Below, piece after piece: positions 1 to 8,186 of a stretch of 64,000 nucleotides of DNA. The stretch is from assembly GCF_000954115.1 (NCBI RefSeq), contig NZ_CP010797.1:2480001-2544000 (forward strand), read 5' to 3'. The number at the start of each line of letters is the position of its first letter. Position 1 is the stretch's first letter. Position numbers and translations under genes: made by a program. The notes under the pieces are model-generated. The model worked only from the letters and a program-made list of their open reading frames with translations. It was not told where the DNA came from and searched no databases. Source of the DNA: Rhodococcus sp. B7740. GTDB lineage: Bacteria > Actinomycetota > Actinomycetes > Mycobacteriales > Mycobacteriaceae.

Positions 1-1
1 A

Positions 2-550
2 AAGCATGTTCTCGCCGAACGCCGACTGCTCGACGGTGCGCAACGCGCAATGGAGTCCTCCGCACTCTGTCACGTCCTGGGCGAATTGGCGGCCGAACAC
101 TCGGTGGTCGCCGCATACGTTCCCGTCGGCCGCGAGCCCGGTTCGATCGAGATGCTCGACGCCATGGCCGCGGCCGGGTCGACCGTTCTGCTTCCGAGTG
201 CACACGAGCCGGGTCCGTTGCGCTGGGCTCGGTACGCCGGACGAGAGTCGTTGGTGACGGCCCCGTTCGGGCTGTTGGAACCGGGCGGACCGACGCTCGA
301 TCCCGATGCGGTGTCGGGTTGCTCACTGGTGCTGATTCCGGCGCTGGCCGTGGACCGGCGCGGAACCCGGTTGGGCCGAGGCGCGGGCTTCTACGACCGC
401 ACCCTCGACCTGTGCAGGCGCGACGCCATGCTGGTCGCGGTGGTGCGCGAGAGCGAACTGGTCGATCGCCTACCCGCCGAACCGCACGACAGACCGGTGA
501 CGCACGTGTTGACCCCAGGCAGCGGACTCCTACGCTTGGGTACGGAATAA
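2..550 (+). CDS. 5-formyltetrahydrofolate cyclo-ligase, 5' end cut by window
   Basis: Converts 5-formyl-THF to 5,10-methenyl-THF using ATP, a folate salvage step in the cytoplasm. The reading frame is open from base 2 and ends at the TAA at 548-550, so the N-terminus lies outside the window. The family signature near the C-terminus is visible (GRGAGFYDR, encoded around 374-400), preceded by the conserved LIPALAVDRRGTRLG stretch. Its neighbour on the right is the Ruc/FmdB-like gene, the same order as Rv0992c-Rv0991c in M. tuberculosis, although transcription of the next gene has its own CIRCE-controlled promoter region. Assignment is by motif recognition and is fairly certain. Confidence 0.88.
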   Translation, partial: KHVLAERRLLDGAQRAMESSALCHVLGELAAEHSVVAAYVPVGREPGSIEMLDAMAAAGSTVLLPSAHEPGPLRWARYAGRESLVTAPFGLLEPGGPTLDPDAVSGCSLVLIPALAVDRRGTRLGRGAGFYDRTLDLCRRDAMLVAVVRESELVDRLPAEPHDRPVTHVLTPGSGLLRLGTE

Positions 551-567
551 CGCTACGATTCGATTCG

Positions 568-594
568 TTGGCACTCCTGACTGTAGAGTGCTAA
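568..594. promoter_or_regulatory. CIRCE element (HrcA operator)
   Basis: TTGGCACTC-N9-GAGTGCTAA, which matches the CIRCE consensus TTAGCACTC-N9-GAGTGCTAA at all but one position. It lies 110 bp upstream of the Ruc-like gene start and just after the cyclo-ligase stop. CIRCE is the binding site of the heat-shock repressor HrcA. HrcA control of the homologous gene Rv0991c is known in M. tuberculosis, which supports function here. Confidence 0.9.
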
Positions 595-703
595 TGCTCT
601 CCCCAGTTTCGACAGTTTCGACGAACAGACAAGACACCGGCGGTGTTCGGCCTCGGCCAGCAGAGTGGCGAATTTCCTCGGTGACCAGCGCGGAGGAAAC
701 ACG

Positions 704-1048
704 ATGCCCACTTACTCATACGCATGCACCGAGTGCGACAACCGCTTCGACATCGTTCAGTCCTTCACCGACGACACACTGACGGTGTGCCCCGCGTGCT
801 CGGGCAAGCTCCGCAAGCTGTTCAACTCCGTCGGCATAGTCTTCAAGGGCAGCGGCTTCTACCGCACCGACAGCCGCGGCGGCGGGGGCACCTCCAGCGA
901 GGGCGCGGGCGAGAAGAAGTCCGATGCGGCCGCTGCGAAGTCGGACTCGAAGTCCGAGTCCAAGCCCGCGGAGAAGAAATCTTCCGATTCGTCGTCGTCG
1001 AGCTCTTCGCCTTCCTCGTCCACTACGAAAGCTGCTGCCAGCCAGTAG
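704..1048 (+). CDS. FmdB-type zinc-ribbon protein, Ruc-like redox-regulated chaperone
   Basis: 114 aa. The N-terminal 40 or so residues form a FmdB-family zinc ribbon with the pairs CTEC and CPAC; the remainder is a low-complexity Ser/Lys/Asp/Ala tail expected to be disordered. This architecture equals M. tuberculosis Rv0991c (Ruc), a chaperone activated by oxidation through its zinc cysteines. The ATG at 704 was chosen because MPTYSYACTEC is the family start and a good ribosome site (GCGGAGGAAAC) precedes it; an in-frame upstream ATG at 665 lacks support. The CIRCE element upstream implies induction when HrcA is titrated by unfolded protein. The link to Ruc is inferred from family, length, composition and promoter. 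Confidence 0.85.
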   Translation: MPTYSYACTECDNRFDIVQSFTDDTLTVCPACSGKLRKLFNSVGIVFKGSGFYRTDSRGGGGTSSEGAGEKKSDAAAAKSDSKSESKPAEKKSSDSSSSSSSPSSSTTKAAASQ

Positions 1049-1137
1049 CTTTCCGCTTCATCCACAGGCCGGGCCGTTATCCACAGCCCGGCCTTTTCGG
1101 TGCCTGTACCGGAACGGCCACCGATAGCGTTTCGGCC

Positions 1138-1800
1138 ATGGCTGCCGGCAAGAATCGACTCGACTCGACGCTGCTCGATCGCATCACCGTGCGTCCGGCG
1201 TGGGTCGGATCCACGAAATTCAGACGGATCGCAGCGGGAGTCCTGGTCGCCGTTGCCGCCGTTCTGTTCGTCGACGACACCGCCGGTGACGACCGAGTAC
1301 GAGTGATCACGGCCGGACGCGACCTGACACCCGGCACCGTACTCACCTCCGCCGATGTGGCGGCGGCCGAGTGGGACCGGGCGAACGTCCCCGAGGGCGC
1401 ACTCGTCGAGTCCGAGGCCGTGAACGGTCGAACACTCACCGGACCGGTCCGATCGGGTGAATTGCTCACCGAGGTACGCCTACTCGGATCTCGGACCGCC
1501 ACGACGGCCCTGGGGACCGAGGCACGCGTCGTACCGGTGCATCTGGCCGATGCTGCGGTGACCGACCTGCTGCGGGAAGGTGACCGCGTCGACGTGTTGA
1601 CGGTCGAGTCTCAGGAGGACCCCGATGCCATCCCTGCGGCCCGGGTTCTCGCGTCGGGAGCGATGGTCGTGCTCGTCTCCGCCGACGCCGGTGGCAGCAG
1701 GCAGCAAGACCGCGTCGTACTACTGGCTCTACCGACGAACGATGCGACAACGGTTGCGGCCGCCTCGTTGGTCAGCGCAATCACCGTCACCCTGCACTAA
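1138..1800 (+). CDS. SAF domain-containing membrane-anchored protein
   Basis: 220 aa. A single transmembrane helix near residues 30-42 is followed by an SAF domain (about residues 55-120; pattern ITAGRDLTPGTVLTSADV), a fold seen in CpaB/RcpC pilus-assembly proteins and antifreeze-like domains. The distal part resembles the RcpC-like region. ATG at 1138 gives a short cytoplasmic N-terminus; the frame is open far upstream, overlapping the Ruc-like gene, but codons there do not look coding. It lies 90 bp downstream of the Ruc-like gene on the same strand, as Rv0990c follows Rv0991c, so co-transcription is possible. No pilus genes are nearby; the function is unknown. Confidence 0.75.
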   Translation: MAAGKNRLDSTLLDRITVRPAWVGSTKFRRIAAGVLVAVAAVLFVDDTAGDDRVRVITAGRDLTPGTVLTSADVAAAEWDRANVPEGALVESEAVNGRTLTGPVRSGELLTEVRLLGSRTATTALGTEARVVPVHLADAAVTDLLREGDRVDVLTVESQEDPDAIPAARVLASGAMVVLVSADAGGSRQQDRVVLLALPTNDATTVAAASLVSAITVTLH

Positions 1801-1843
1801 CGTCTGTCGAGACAGAACAAACCGAACGTTGGGAGAAGGGCTC

Positions 1844-2317
1844 ATGCTGAAGGGCTTCAAGGACTTTCTACTCCGCGGCAATGTCGTGGATCTCGCAGTC
1901 GCGGTCGTCGTCGGCGCGGCATTCACCGCCATCGTCACCGCATTCACGACGAACGTCATCAACCCCCTTGTCGCAGCGCTCGGTGGCAGCAACGAATACG
2001 GCTTCGGGTTTCAGATCACGTCGTCGCCGGAATCGTTCGTCAACGTCGGCGCAGTCATCACCGCGGTCATCAATTTCGTCATCATCGCGGCAGTGGTCTA
2101 CTTCGTACTGATTCTCCCGGTGAACACGGCCAAGAAGCGCTTCGTCAGTCAGCCGGAGAAGGAACTGAGCGACGTCGACGTGCTGGTTCAGATTCGCGAC
2201 ATCCTCGCGGGGGGAACCGAAGCGGGACAGAAGCTTTCGACTTCAGCCGACACCACCGGCGGTAGCGGCGAGGCAATCGACGCGGCACCGGATCTCGGCA
2301 AGCACTCCAAGGACTGA
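1844..2317 (+). CDS. mscL: Large-conductance mechanosensitive channel MscL
   Basis: 157 aa, with the hallmark N-terminus MLKGFKDFLLRGNVVDLAVA that forms the amphipathic helix and the start of TM1. TM1 is about residues 15-45 and TM2 about 70-100, followed by a cytoplasmic helix and a polar tail slightly longer than in E. coli MscL (136 aa). It opens as a homopentamer to release solutes during hypo-osmotic shock. The start has GGGAGAAGG upstream. In mycobacteria mscL also lies beside moaB2-pepD-mprBA. A 26 bp perfect hairpin lies 31 bp after the stop. Confidence 0.95.
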   Translation: MLKGFKDFLLRGNVVDLAVAVVVGAAFTAIVTAFTTNVINPLVAALGGSNEYGFGFQITSSPESFVNVGAVITAVINFVIIAAVVYFVLILPVNTAKKRFVSQPEKELSDVDVLVQIRDILAGGTEAGQKLSTSADTTGGSGEAIDAAPDLGKHSKD

Positions 2318-2348
2318 TTCGCTCACCCGAGCCAGTCGGGTCCCCTAT

Positions 2349-2401
2349 CGAATGAATGCGCCATTCACGCTGTCTGACAGCGTGAATGGCGCATTCATTC
2401 G
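2349..2401. terminator. 26 bp perfect inverted repeat, bidirectional terminator or repeat element
   Basis: Arms 2349-2374 and 2376-2401 are perfectly complementary around a single T (core AATGCGCCATTCACGC). A further CCCCT/AGGGG pair (2342-2346, 2405-2409) extends the stem. It lies between the convergent mscL and lipoprotein genes, the position of a bidirectional terminator. A near copy occurs at 30857-30909, so it may also be a dispersed repeat family. Confidence 0.8.
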
Positions 2402-2435
2402 TTCAGGGGGAGGGCCGAGACGCGGCCGGTCCCAC

Positions 2436-2879
2436 TCAGTTGGTGAACGTCGAGAGCGGAAGCGCGTCGAGCGTGATCGTCGTGCCGTCTGCCTCGCACG
2501 CCGAGGCAACTGCCGCCCCGTTGTCGACGAAGGCCTTGCCGGACTCACTGTCGGTGGTCGAGAGCTCCAGCGTGTCCGCGGGCAACGCATCGACGAATGT
2601 CGTCAACGAACTGGCGACATCACCGGAGGCGGTGCCGGGCAGCGCCTTCAGCTTGTCGACAGCTGCCTGCTTGTCGGCGGTCCACTTGTCGATGTTCTCG
2701 GCCGATCCGGGTCCTGCTGCCGCCAGTCCGACGAACGCGTTGTGGTCGGCGGCAAAGGTAGTGCAGACATCCGTGTTCTCGCCGGAGGCTGCGGACTCGT
2801 CGCTGCTACAACCGGCGGCGAGGCCGAAAGCAACGAGCGCTCCCGCGGCGACGACCGTGAAACGGGCTTTCGAGTGCAT
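2436..2879 (-). CDS. Small secreted lipoprotein, unknown function
   Basis: 147 aa. The lipoprotein signal peptide has basic residues, a hydrophobic core and the lipobox LAAGC with Cys at about residue 24, so the mature protein should be lipid-anchored on the outside of the membrane. The mature part is acidic and mostly helical, with two further cysteines (VCTTF near the front, SACEAD near the end) that could pair. Start MHSKARF at 2879 was chosen because it gives a clean signal peptide with AGAGAGG-like purines upstream; an in-frame GTG/ATG further up would add an unlikely leader. No recognised domain. Confidence 0.75.
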   Translation of the reverse strand: MHSKARFTVVAAGALVAFGLAAGCSSDESAASGENTDVCTTFAADHNAFVGLAAAGPGSAENIDKWTADKQAAVDKLKALPGTASGDVASSLTTFVDALPADTLELSTTDSESGKAFVDNGAAVASACEADGTTITLDALPLSTFTN

Positions 2880-2930
2880 CTTCGGTTCAGTGCCTCTCTG
2901 TGTACGTCGAACTACTTCTGTGCAGAACAT

Positions 2931-2970
2931 AGTTCAGGCCCGTACGGAGTTATCCGTACGGGCCTGAACT
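2931..2970 (-). terminator. Hairpin terminator downstream of the MspA-like porin
   Basis: Perfect 17 bp arms (2931-2947 and 2954-2970; stem AGTTCAGGCCCGTACGG) with a 6 nt loop. It lies between the stop of the porin gene and the lipoprotein gene on the same strand. There is no U-tract, which is common for actinobacterial terminators. Confidence 0.75.
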
Positions 2971-3025
2971 TGTCTCGAATTTCAGCAGGTGACGTTACGT
3001 CACCGAGCTACAACCGATTCGGAAA

Positions 3026-3799
3026 TCAGTTGAGGCGAACCGGGACGCCGTAGGTGATGGCCGTGTCGCCCGTTGCGCTGGTCAGCGAAACGTACGGACG
3101 GATCGTGACGTTGCCCAGGATGCCGGTGGCGGTGCCGTGCAGGTTCGCGACCTGGATGGATCCGCTGGTGCCCGCTGCGTCACCCTCGGAAGAGGTGATG
3201 TCGGCCTCTTCGTTGAGCACTGCGTATGCGCTCTCGGACTGCACGACGCCGGGGCCGTTGGTCAGTTCGATCGTGCCGGTGGCCTGCGGGATCAGCTGAA
3301 CGCCGACGTCGAGGCCGCTGGTGGAGGTACCGGTGCCGGTGAGCGGTCCGATGGAGGGGGCACTGCCGTCCAGCGGGAACTCGCCGGTGACGGAGGACTC
3401 GTTGCCCGAACCGAGGTTGAACTCGGCCGAAGGCGAAGACCACTCGACGGTGACTCCACCGTTGAGGCTCAGCGGGTAGCCGATCTGGTAACCGATCTTG
3501 AGGGTGCCTTCGAAGTCGTCGGCCGAGGGGCCCTGGACGTCGTAGGAAGCCCGGCCGTTGGCGAACCACTCACGGGTGAGCGGGCTGCCGTCGAGCGGAG
3601 CAACACCGTTGATGAAGGTGTCGGACAGCGTCACCGTCACGGTGTTGCCGTCGGCGTCGACGATCGAGTTGGAGCTGTCGACTGCGGCGGAAGCCGTTCC
3701 GGTACCGAGCACCAGGCCGACTACCGAAGCGCTGGCAGCAACTGCAACGCTCATGGACTTGAGTCCCCGGCTGCGCCGCGACTTCTGGATCTCCGTCAT
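3026..3799 (-). CDS. MspA-family outer-membrane (mycomembrane) porin
   Basis: 257 aa. A Sec signal peptide (twin-Arg-containing start, hydrophobic core at about 17-31, cleavage near TASAAVDS) is followed by a beta-rich MspA fold: alternating strands such as TVTVTLSDTFINGVAP, GYQIGYPLSLNGGVTVEW and the C-terminal VTIRPYVSLTSATGDTAI. MspA porins are octameric channels that let small hydrophilic solutes cross the mycolic-acid outer membrane. The gene is monocistronic, with a 564 bp upstream region and its own terminator, consistent with strong separate expression. Family assignment is confident; pore selectivity cannot be read from the sequence. Confidence 0.87.
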   Translation of the reverse strand: MTEIQKSRRSRGLKSMSVAVAASASVVGLVLGTGTASAAVDSSNSIVDADGNTVTVTLSDTFINGVAPLDGSPLTREWFANGRASYDVQGPSADDFEGTLKIGYQIGYPLSLNGGVTVEWSSPSAEFNLGSGNESSVTGEFPLDGSAPSIGPLTGTGTSTSGLDVGVQLIPQATGTIELTNGPGVVQSESAYAVLNEEADITSSEGDAAGTSGSIQVANLHGTATGILGNVTIRPYVSLTSATGDTAITYGVPVRLN

Positions 3800-4016
3800 T
3801 TATTCCTCATCATGTTCAGTCCCAGCGCGGTGTCGCACGGGGAAGCTTGTGGCTTTCACCCTCGAACTAGATCGCACTCAACGATGTGTGCGAGCCCGAG
3901 CCGGATGTAGCCGCGAAGGCCACATCCTTGATCACACTGTTCCGAGGTCAAGAGCGCGGAACCGGTTGGTCCCACGCTCTGGTCTCTGGAAGCTGAGGGG
4001 AACATTAGAGGAGTTG

Positions 4017-4044
4017 CCCGATCGTGACAATCCCTACGATCGGG
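4017..4044. promoter_or_regulatory. Inverted repeat in the porin upstream region
   Basis: CCCGATCGT-N10-ACGATCGGG, perfect 9 bp arms, about 220 bp upstream of the porin start codon. It could be an operator or a leader RNA hairpin; the sequence alone does not decide. Confidence 0.4.
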
Positions 4045-4206
4045 ACCACATCGTTGCCTCGGCGTGATGTGTTTCAACGGCGTGAACAACTTTCACACCC
4101 CATTAGGTGGTAACGCGCGTTACACTATCCGGTTACGTGACCAAACCGTTACACATTGCGCAAATCCGCAAAACCGCTCTGATGTGGGAAGACGCTCGGA
4201 CCGGCC

Positions 4207-4221
4207 CGCCCGTTACGGGCG
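4207..4221 (-). terminator. Weak GC hairpin after the moaB2 operon
   Basis: CGCCCG-TTA-CGGGCG, a 6 bp stem about 145 bp past the end of the last gene of the mprA-pepD-moaB2 operon and before the porin gene on the same strand. It may be a weak terminator. Confidence 0.35.
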
Positions 4222-4363
4222 AATCGTCACTTCTCACGCCACACGGAGCGGAGGCAGTGCGGCCCCCCAACCACCCGCACCCCGGTCGAACGTCGCTAAC
4301 GGCAGGTAAACGAGTAACTAACAGACCTGTCATTCAGGCCAAATAAATGTGTCGTGGATCACA

Positions 4364-4567
4364 TCAGAAGTAATGGGGTGGTCGCTGTTGCTTCAACCAT
4401 TCGTCCGACGCCGACCCGCCGTTCTCGACACCCGAACCCTCACCCCGTTCGTCTCCGGTCGTCTCCGGCAGCACCTCACCGAAGATGCGAGCGAGCCGGG
4501 CCCGTTCTGCTCGGGCCCGGCTCGCGTCGTCTTCGGCCGATCGATCGTCGTTCGGCTCGTCGCTCAT
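4364..4567 (-). CDS. Small acidic hypothetical protein, last gene of the pepD-moaB2 operon
   Basis: 67 aa, rich in Asp/Glu/Arg, with a predicted helix at about residues 15-35 (RARAERARLARIFGEVLP) and a C-terminal WLKQQRPPHY tail of the type conserved in small actinobacterial proteins at this position. It starts 8 bp after the moaB2 stop, so it is probably co-translated. No signal peptide, membrane segment or known domain is seen. The conserved W..QRPPHY tail suggests a short interaction motif, but the function is unknown. Confidence 0.6.
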   Translation of the reverse strand: MSDEPNDDRSAEDDASRARAERARLARIFGEVLPETTGDERGEGSGVENGGSASDEWLKQQRPPHYF

Positions 4568-4575
4568 GGGTATCG

Positions 4576-5073
4576 CTATGCGTCCAATCCCGACAGCTCG
4601 GCGATGACCTGACTCGCCAGTGGCGTCAGCGTCGCCATCCCGTCTCGAATCGCAGCCCGGGACGAGGCCAGATTCACCACCAGGGTGCTTCCGGACACAC
4701 CGACCAGCCCGCGGGACAGACCTGCGTCCAACGAACCTGCTGCCAGCCCCGACGATCGCAGTGCCTCACTGATACCCGGAATCTCACGGTCGAGCACCTC
4801 CGCGGTGACGTCCGGAGTGACATCGCGCGGTGAGACGCCCGTGCCACCGATGGAGACCACCAGATCGACGCCGCCGATCACCGCGGTGTTGAGTGCGTTG
4901 CGCACGTCCACTTCGTCCGCCGTCACTGCGACGACACCGTCGACCAGAAAGCCTGCCTCGGTCAGCAGCTCCGTGACGAGTGGGCCCTTCGAATCCTTCT
5001 CGGTGCTGTGCGCTGTTCGGTCGTCAACGATGACGACCAACGCGCGCCCTGCCAGTGGTGCGTCGAGTTCCAT
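4576..5073 (-). CDS. moaB2: MoaB/MogA-family molybdenum cofactor protein
   Basis: 165 aa from the preferred start. The MoCF-binding fold is recognised by DDRTAH near the N-terminus, the VSIGGTGVSPRDVTP loop (molybdopterin binding) at about residues 75-90 and GLSRGLVGVSGSTLVVNL. Members adenylylate molybdopterin or assist molybdenum insertion; the mycobacterial MoaB2 paralogue has also been linked to SigE/stress biology. ATG at 5073 puts the protein start at MELDAPLAGRALVV, matching the family. An alternative ATG at 5163 overlaps the pepD stop as TGATG and would add 30 residues; this coupled start is a real possibility. Confidence 0.85.
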   Translation of the reverse strand: MELDAPLAGRALVVIVDDRTAHSTEKDSKGPLVTELLTEAGFLVDGVVAVTADEVDVRNALNTAVIGGVDLVVSIGGTGVSPRDVTPDVTAEVLDREIPGISEALRSSGLAAGSLDAGLSRGLVGVSGSTLVVNLASSRAAIRDGMATLTPLASQVIAELSGLDA

Positions 5074-5162
5074 ACCGCTCACCGTAGTAGTAAGGCCTCC
5101 ACCCGGCTCACGCTGTGCGTAAATCGTTGCAACCGTGCTCTGCCTGCCCGCTTCTCCGAACA

Positions 5163-6629
5163 TCAGCGACCACCGGGGAACGACGGGACCTGGAACGGCA
5201 ATTGCTGTTCCTGCTGCTGAGTCTGTGGCTGCGCCGCTGCGGGCTCGGCGGTGCCGAGCGTCACGGTCGCGGTCTTCTCGCTGCCGCCGTCGGTGTAGGT
5301 GATGGTGACCGAATCGCCCGGTGCGTGTGACCGCACTGCTGCGATCAACGCGTCACCGCTGGCGACGATGCGATCGTCGACCTTGGTGATCACCGCGCCC
5401 TTGGGTATGCCCGCAGCTGCTGCCGGTCCTCCCTCGGTGACCTCGACGACGGTTGCTCCGTTGGCGTCGTCCTGCGACGGCACCTGAACGCCGATCATTG
5501 CCTGGGTCGCCTTGCCCGTCGTGGTCAGTTCGTCGGCGATGCGCTTGGCCTGATCCACCGGGATGGCGAAACCGAGCCCGATGGAGCCGCTCTGCGCGGA
5601 CCCCTGACTGCCGCCGAGTGTGGCTATCGCAGTGTTGATGCCGATCAGCTGTCCGTCGGTGTTGACGAGTGCGCCTCCCGAGTTGCCCGGGTTGATCGCA
5701 GCGTCGGTCTGGATGGCGTCGATCACCGAGTTCTGATTGCCGGACTCGCCGGACGTCGACACGGGCCGGTTCAGCGAGGAGACGATGCCCGTGGTGACCG
5801 TGCCGGCCAGGCCGAGCGGGGAGCCGATCGCGATGACCTGCTGGCCCACTTCGAGGTTCGAGGACGATCCGAGTTCGATCGGCGTCAGGTTCGACTTGCC
5901 CTCGGCCTTGATGACGGCCATGTCCGAGACCGAGTCGGCACCGACGATCGTCGCGTCGGCCACCGATCCGTCCGAGAACGCGACGGTGAGCTTGCCGTTG
6001 GCACCCGCACCCGTCGCGACGTGATTGTTGGTCAGGATCAGGCCGTCGCTGCTGAGAATGACGCCAGAGCCCTCACCCTCTTCCTGGGAGCCCTTCACCT
6101 GAATCTGCACAACGCTCGGCAGAACCTTGTTCGCTACTGCCTGAATCGAGCCGTCGGGGAAATTGGCGGCAGGCTGAGCTGCAGTGACCGTGGAGTTCAG
6201 TGAGTTGGTCACTCCCCCGCCGTTGCCGTTGGCATTGTTTGTGGCGATCGCACCGACCGCGCCGCCGATTCCGCCACCGACCAGAACGAGCGCGATGGCT
6301 CCGGCCACCAGTACCGACCTGCCCGGGCGGGACTTCACCGCAGTCGGTGCCGAATCGGACTGCGGCGCAACGTGCTGTGGCTGTGCGTGGTGAGCCTGGG
6401 TGTGCTGCGGATCGCCCTGCTGACCGTACGGGCCGTAGCCGGGCTGGTAGGCCCCCTGTCCGTAGCCGGCGTACTGCTGGGGGTAACCCTGCTGCGGCGG
6501 GAACTGCTGAGTCGGATGCTGCTGGGCCGAGTAGTTCTGCTCGTCGCCGCGCGAAGCCCGGTCCGCCGGATGCTGCTCGCCACCGGCACCCTGTCCGCTC
6601 TGTTCGGATTCGTTACGGTCGTCGCTCAT
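5163..6629 (-). CDS. pepD: HtrA/DegP-type serine protease PepD
   Basis: 488 aa. A Gln/Tyr/Pro-rich cytoplasmic region (about 1-100) precedes one transmembrane helix (about 105-128), a trypsin-like protease domain with the triad His203 (TNNHVA), Asp236 (SDMAV) and Ser317 (GNSGGAL), then one PDZ domain (about 385-470) and a Gln-rich tail. This is a membrane-anchored, envelope-facing quality-control protease. Start MSDDRNESEQ at 6629 has AAGGAAG upstream. It follows mprB in the same direction. In mycobacteria PepD is induced by MprAB and SigE and helps shut off the stress response; the same circuit is inferred here. Confidence 0.93.
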   Translation of the reverse strand: MSDDRNESEQSGQGAGGEQHPADRASRGDEQNYSAQQHPTQQFPPQQGYPQQYAGYGQGAYQPGYGPYGQQGDPQHTQAHHAQPQHVAPQSDSAPTAVKSRPGRSVLVAGAIALVLVGGGIGGAVGAIATNNANGNGGGVTNSLNSTVTAAQPAANFPDGSIQAVANKVLPSVVQIQVKGSQEEGEGSGVILSSDGLILTNNHVATGAGANGKLTVAFSDGSVADATIVGADSVSDMAVIKAEGKSNLTPIELGSSSNLEVGQQVIAIGSPLGLAGTVTTGIVSSLNRPVSTSGESGNQNSVIDAIQTDAAINPGNSGGALVNTDGQLIGINTAIATLGGSQGSAQSGSIGLGFAIPVDQAKRIADELTTTGKATQAMIGVQVPSQDDANGATVVEVTEGGPAAAAGIPKGAVITKVDDRIVASGDALIAAVRSHAPGDSVTITYTDGGSEKTATVTLGTAEPAAAQPQTQQQEQQLPFQVPSFPGGR

Positions 6630-6731
6630 CGTTGCTGCTTCCTTCAGTAGAGACCTCGGTATCCGAGGTCCGCCCGCCTTCTTGCTACTCACTGTGCAGG
6701 GCGGGACTGAGAGCGCGCTGAGATCCGGCTA

Positions 6732-8186
6732 TCAGTTTGCCGAGAGTGTGGTGGGATCAGGAGCACCCTCGCCGGGCAACACGATTCGTATCGACGCGCC
6801 GCCCCGCTCGGACACCTCCACTCCGATGGTGCCGCCGTGCTTGACGACCACTTGCCGCACGATGGCAAGTCCCAGACCGGATCCGGGCATCGAACGCGAC
6901 GCCGTCGAGCGATAGAAGCGCTCGAACACCAGCTCGCGATCTTCCTCGGGGATACCGGGGCCCGCGTCGTCGACCGTCAATTCCAGCAGGCCATCGCCGA
7001 TCTGCCGCATCGCGATTCGCACCTCACCACCGCTGGGACTCCATTTGGCCGCGTTGTCGAGCACATTCAGCACGGCTCTCGAGAGTCCTGCTTGATCGCC
7101 GTAGACGAACCACGGCATCAACGTCGCTTCGAAGTCGATCTCGTTGCGACGGCGGCGTGCTCGTTCGAGACTGCGTTCGACGGCATCGGCGAGATCGACT
7201 CGCTCGAACACCGTCTCCGGCGCGTCCTCTCGCGCCAGATCGACCAAATCACCCACCAAGGTGGACAATTCCTGAATCTGCGCCACCACGTCGGTCCGCA
7301 ACTCGGCCATGTCCTCGTCCGGGATGGACGGCGCTCCTGGGCGTCCCGCCGCGATGAGCAACTCCATGTTGGTCCGCAGCGAAGTCAACGGGGTGCGAAG
7401 TTCGTGGCCCGCGTCGGCGACCAATCTGCTCTGCCTGCCGCGAGATTCGGCAAGTGCCCGGAGCATCGTGTTGAAACTCTCGGTCAGACGCGCCAACTCG
7501 TCGTCGCCGGTCACCGGGATCGGCGTCAGGTCGTCGGTGCGTGCCACCCGTTCGGCAGCCGCGGTCAGTCGGGCGATCGGGCGTAAACCGGTGCGCCCCA
7601 CGGCCATACCTGCTCCAGCCGCCAGCACCACGCCGCAGGCCCCGACGATCAGCAGCACCCACGCCAGGCGGTCGAGCACTTTTCCGGTCGGCAGTAGTCT
7701 CTGTGCGACGACGAGAGTGCTGCCGTCCTTGGTGCGTAGTGCCAGTACCCGCTGATCGTCGAGTGTGCGTAGCGACGATTCCTGCTCTCCGCTCACCACA
7801 GCGAGTTCGGCATCGCCGATCGGCACCTTGGGCCCGGGCGGGTTGTAGCTGGACATGTCCGGATAGATCAGCGCGACACTGACATCGGTGCTGTACAACG
7901 TTGCCCCAGCGACGAACCGCGGGTCGTAGGACACCAGACTGGACTCCGCCAGAGCCGAAGCACGCGAACGCAATTGAGTGTCCACATCGCCGTACAGTGC
8001 TCGGGATACCACCGTGTACGCGGCAATGGCCATGACCGCCACCGCAATTGCGACGACGGAGGCCGCGAGCAAGGTCACCCGCCACCGCAGCGACACCGAC
8101 CGTGTCAGTGGCATCGGTGGCCGCATCGCCGTCGGCGAGGAGCCGACATTGTCGGCCGACTTTCGCCCGAACGAAGCGACCATCAC
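6732..8186 (-). CDS. mprB: Two-component sensor histidine kinase MprB
   Basis: 484 aa. TM1 (about 36-60), an extracytoplasmic sensor domain (about 61-172), TM2 (about 173-195), HAMP linker, then HisKA with the phospho-acceptor His261 ([13 protein letters not shown]) and a HATPase with N box DNAAKW, G1 DAGPGI and G2 GSGLGL. All catalytic motifs are intact. The start is GTG at 8186 or ATG at 8183; both overlap the mprA stop (GTGATG), so translation is coupled to the regulator. It senses envelope stress in mycobacteria. Confidence 0.93.
   Translation of the reverse strand: MMVASFGRKSADNVGSSPTAMRPPMPLTRSVSLRWRVTLLAASVVAIAVAVMAIAAYTVVSRALYGDVDTQLRSRASALAESSLVSYDPRFVAGATLYSTDVSVALIYPDMSSYNPPGPKVPIGDAELAVVSGEQESSLRTLDDQRVLALRTKDGSTLVVAQRLLPTGKVLDRLAWVLLIVGACGVVLAAGAGMAVGRTGLRPIARLTAAAERVARTDDLTPIPVTGDDELARLTESFNTMLRALAESRGRQSRLVADAGHELRTPLTSLRTNMELLIAAGRPGAPSIPDEDMAELRTDVVAQIQELSTLVGDLVDLAREDAPETVFERVDLADAVERSLERARRRRNEIDFEATLMPWFVYGDQAGLSRAVLNVLDNAAKWSPSGGEVRIAMRQIGDGLLELTVDDAGPGIPEEDRELVFERFYRSTASRSMPGSGLGLAIVRQVVVKHGGTIGVEVSERGGASIRIVLPGEGAPDPTTLSAN

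Larger units (their letters stand above)
3800..4363. other. 564 bp intergenic region upstream of the porin gene
   Basis: No convincing gene on either strand: short open frames here lack codon bias and ribosome sites. It should hold the porin promoter and 5' leader (minus strand). Visible structures are an inverted repeat at 4017-4044 and a short GC hairpin at 4207-4221. The composition is more AT-rich than the neighbouring coding sequence. Confidence 0.6.

Noticed and set aside
4348-4363. Possible CRP/GlxR site TGTGT-CGTGGA-TCACA
   Set aside because: One half site is imperfect and it lies at the 3' end of an operon with no gene starting nearby on the plus strand, so a regulatory role is unlikely.
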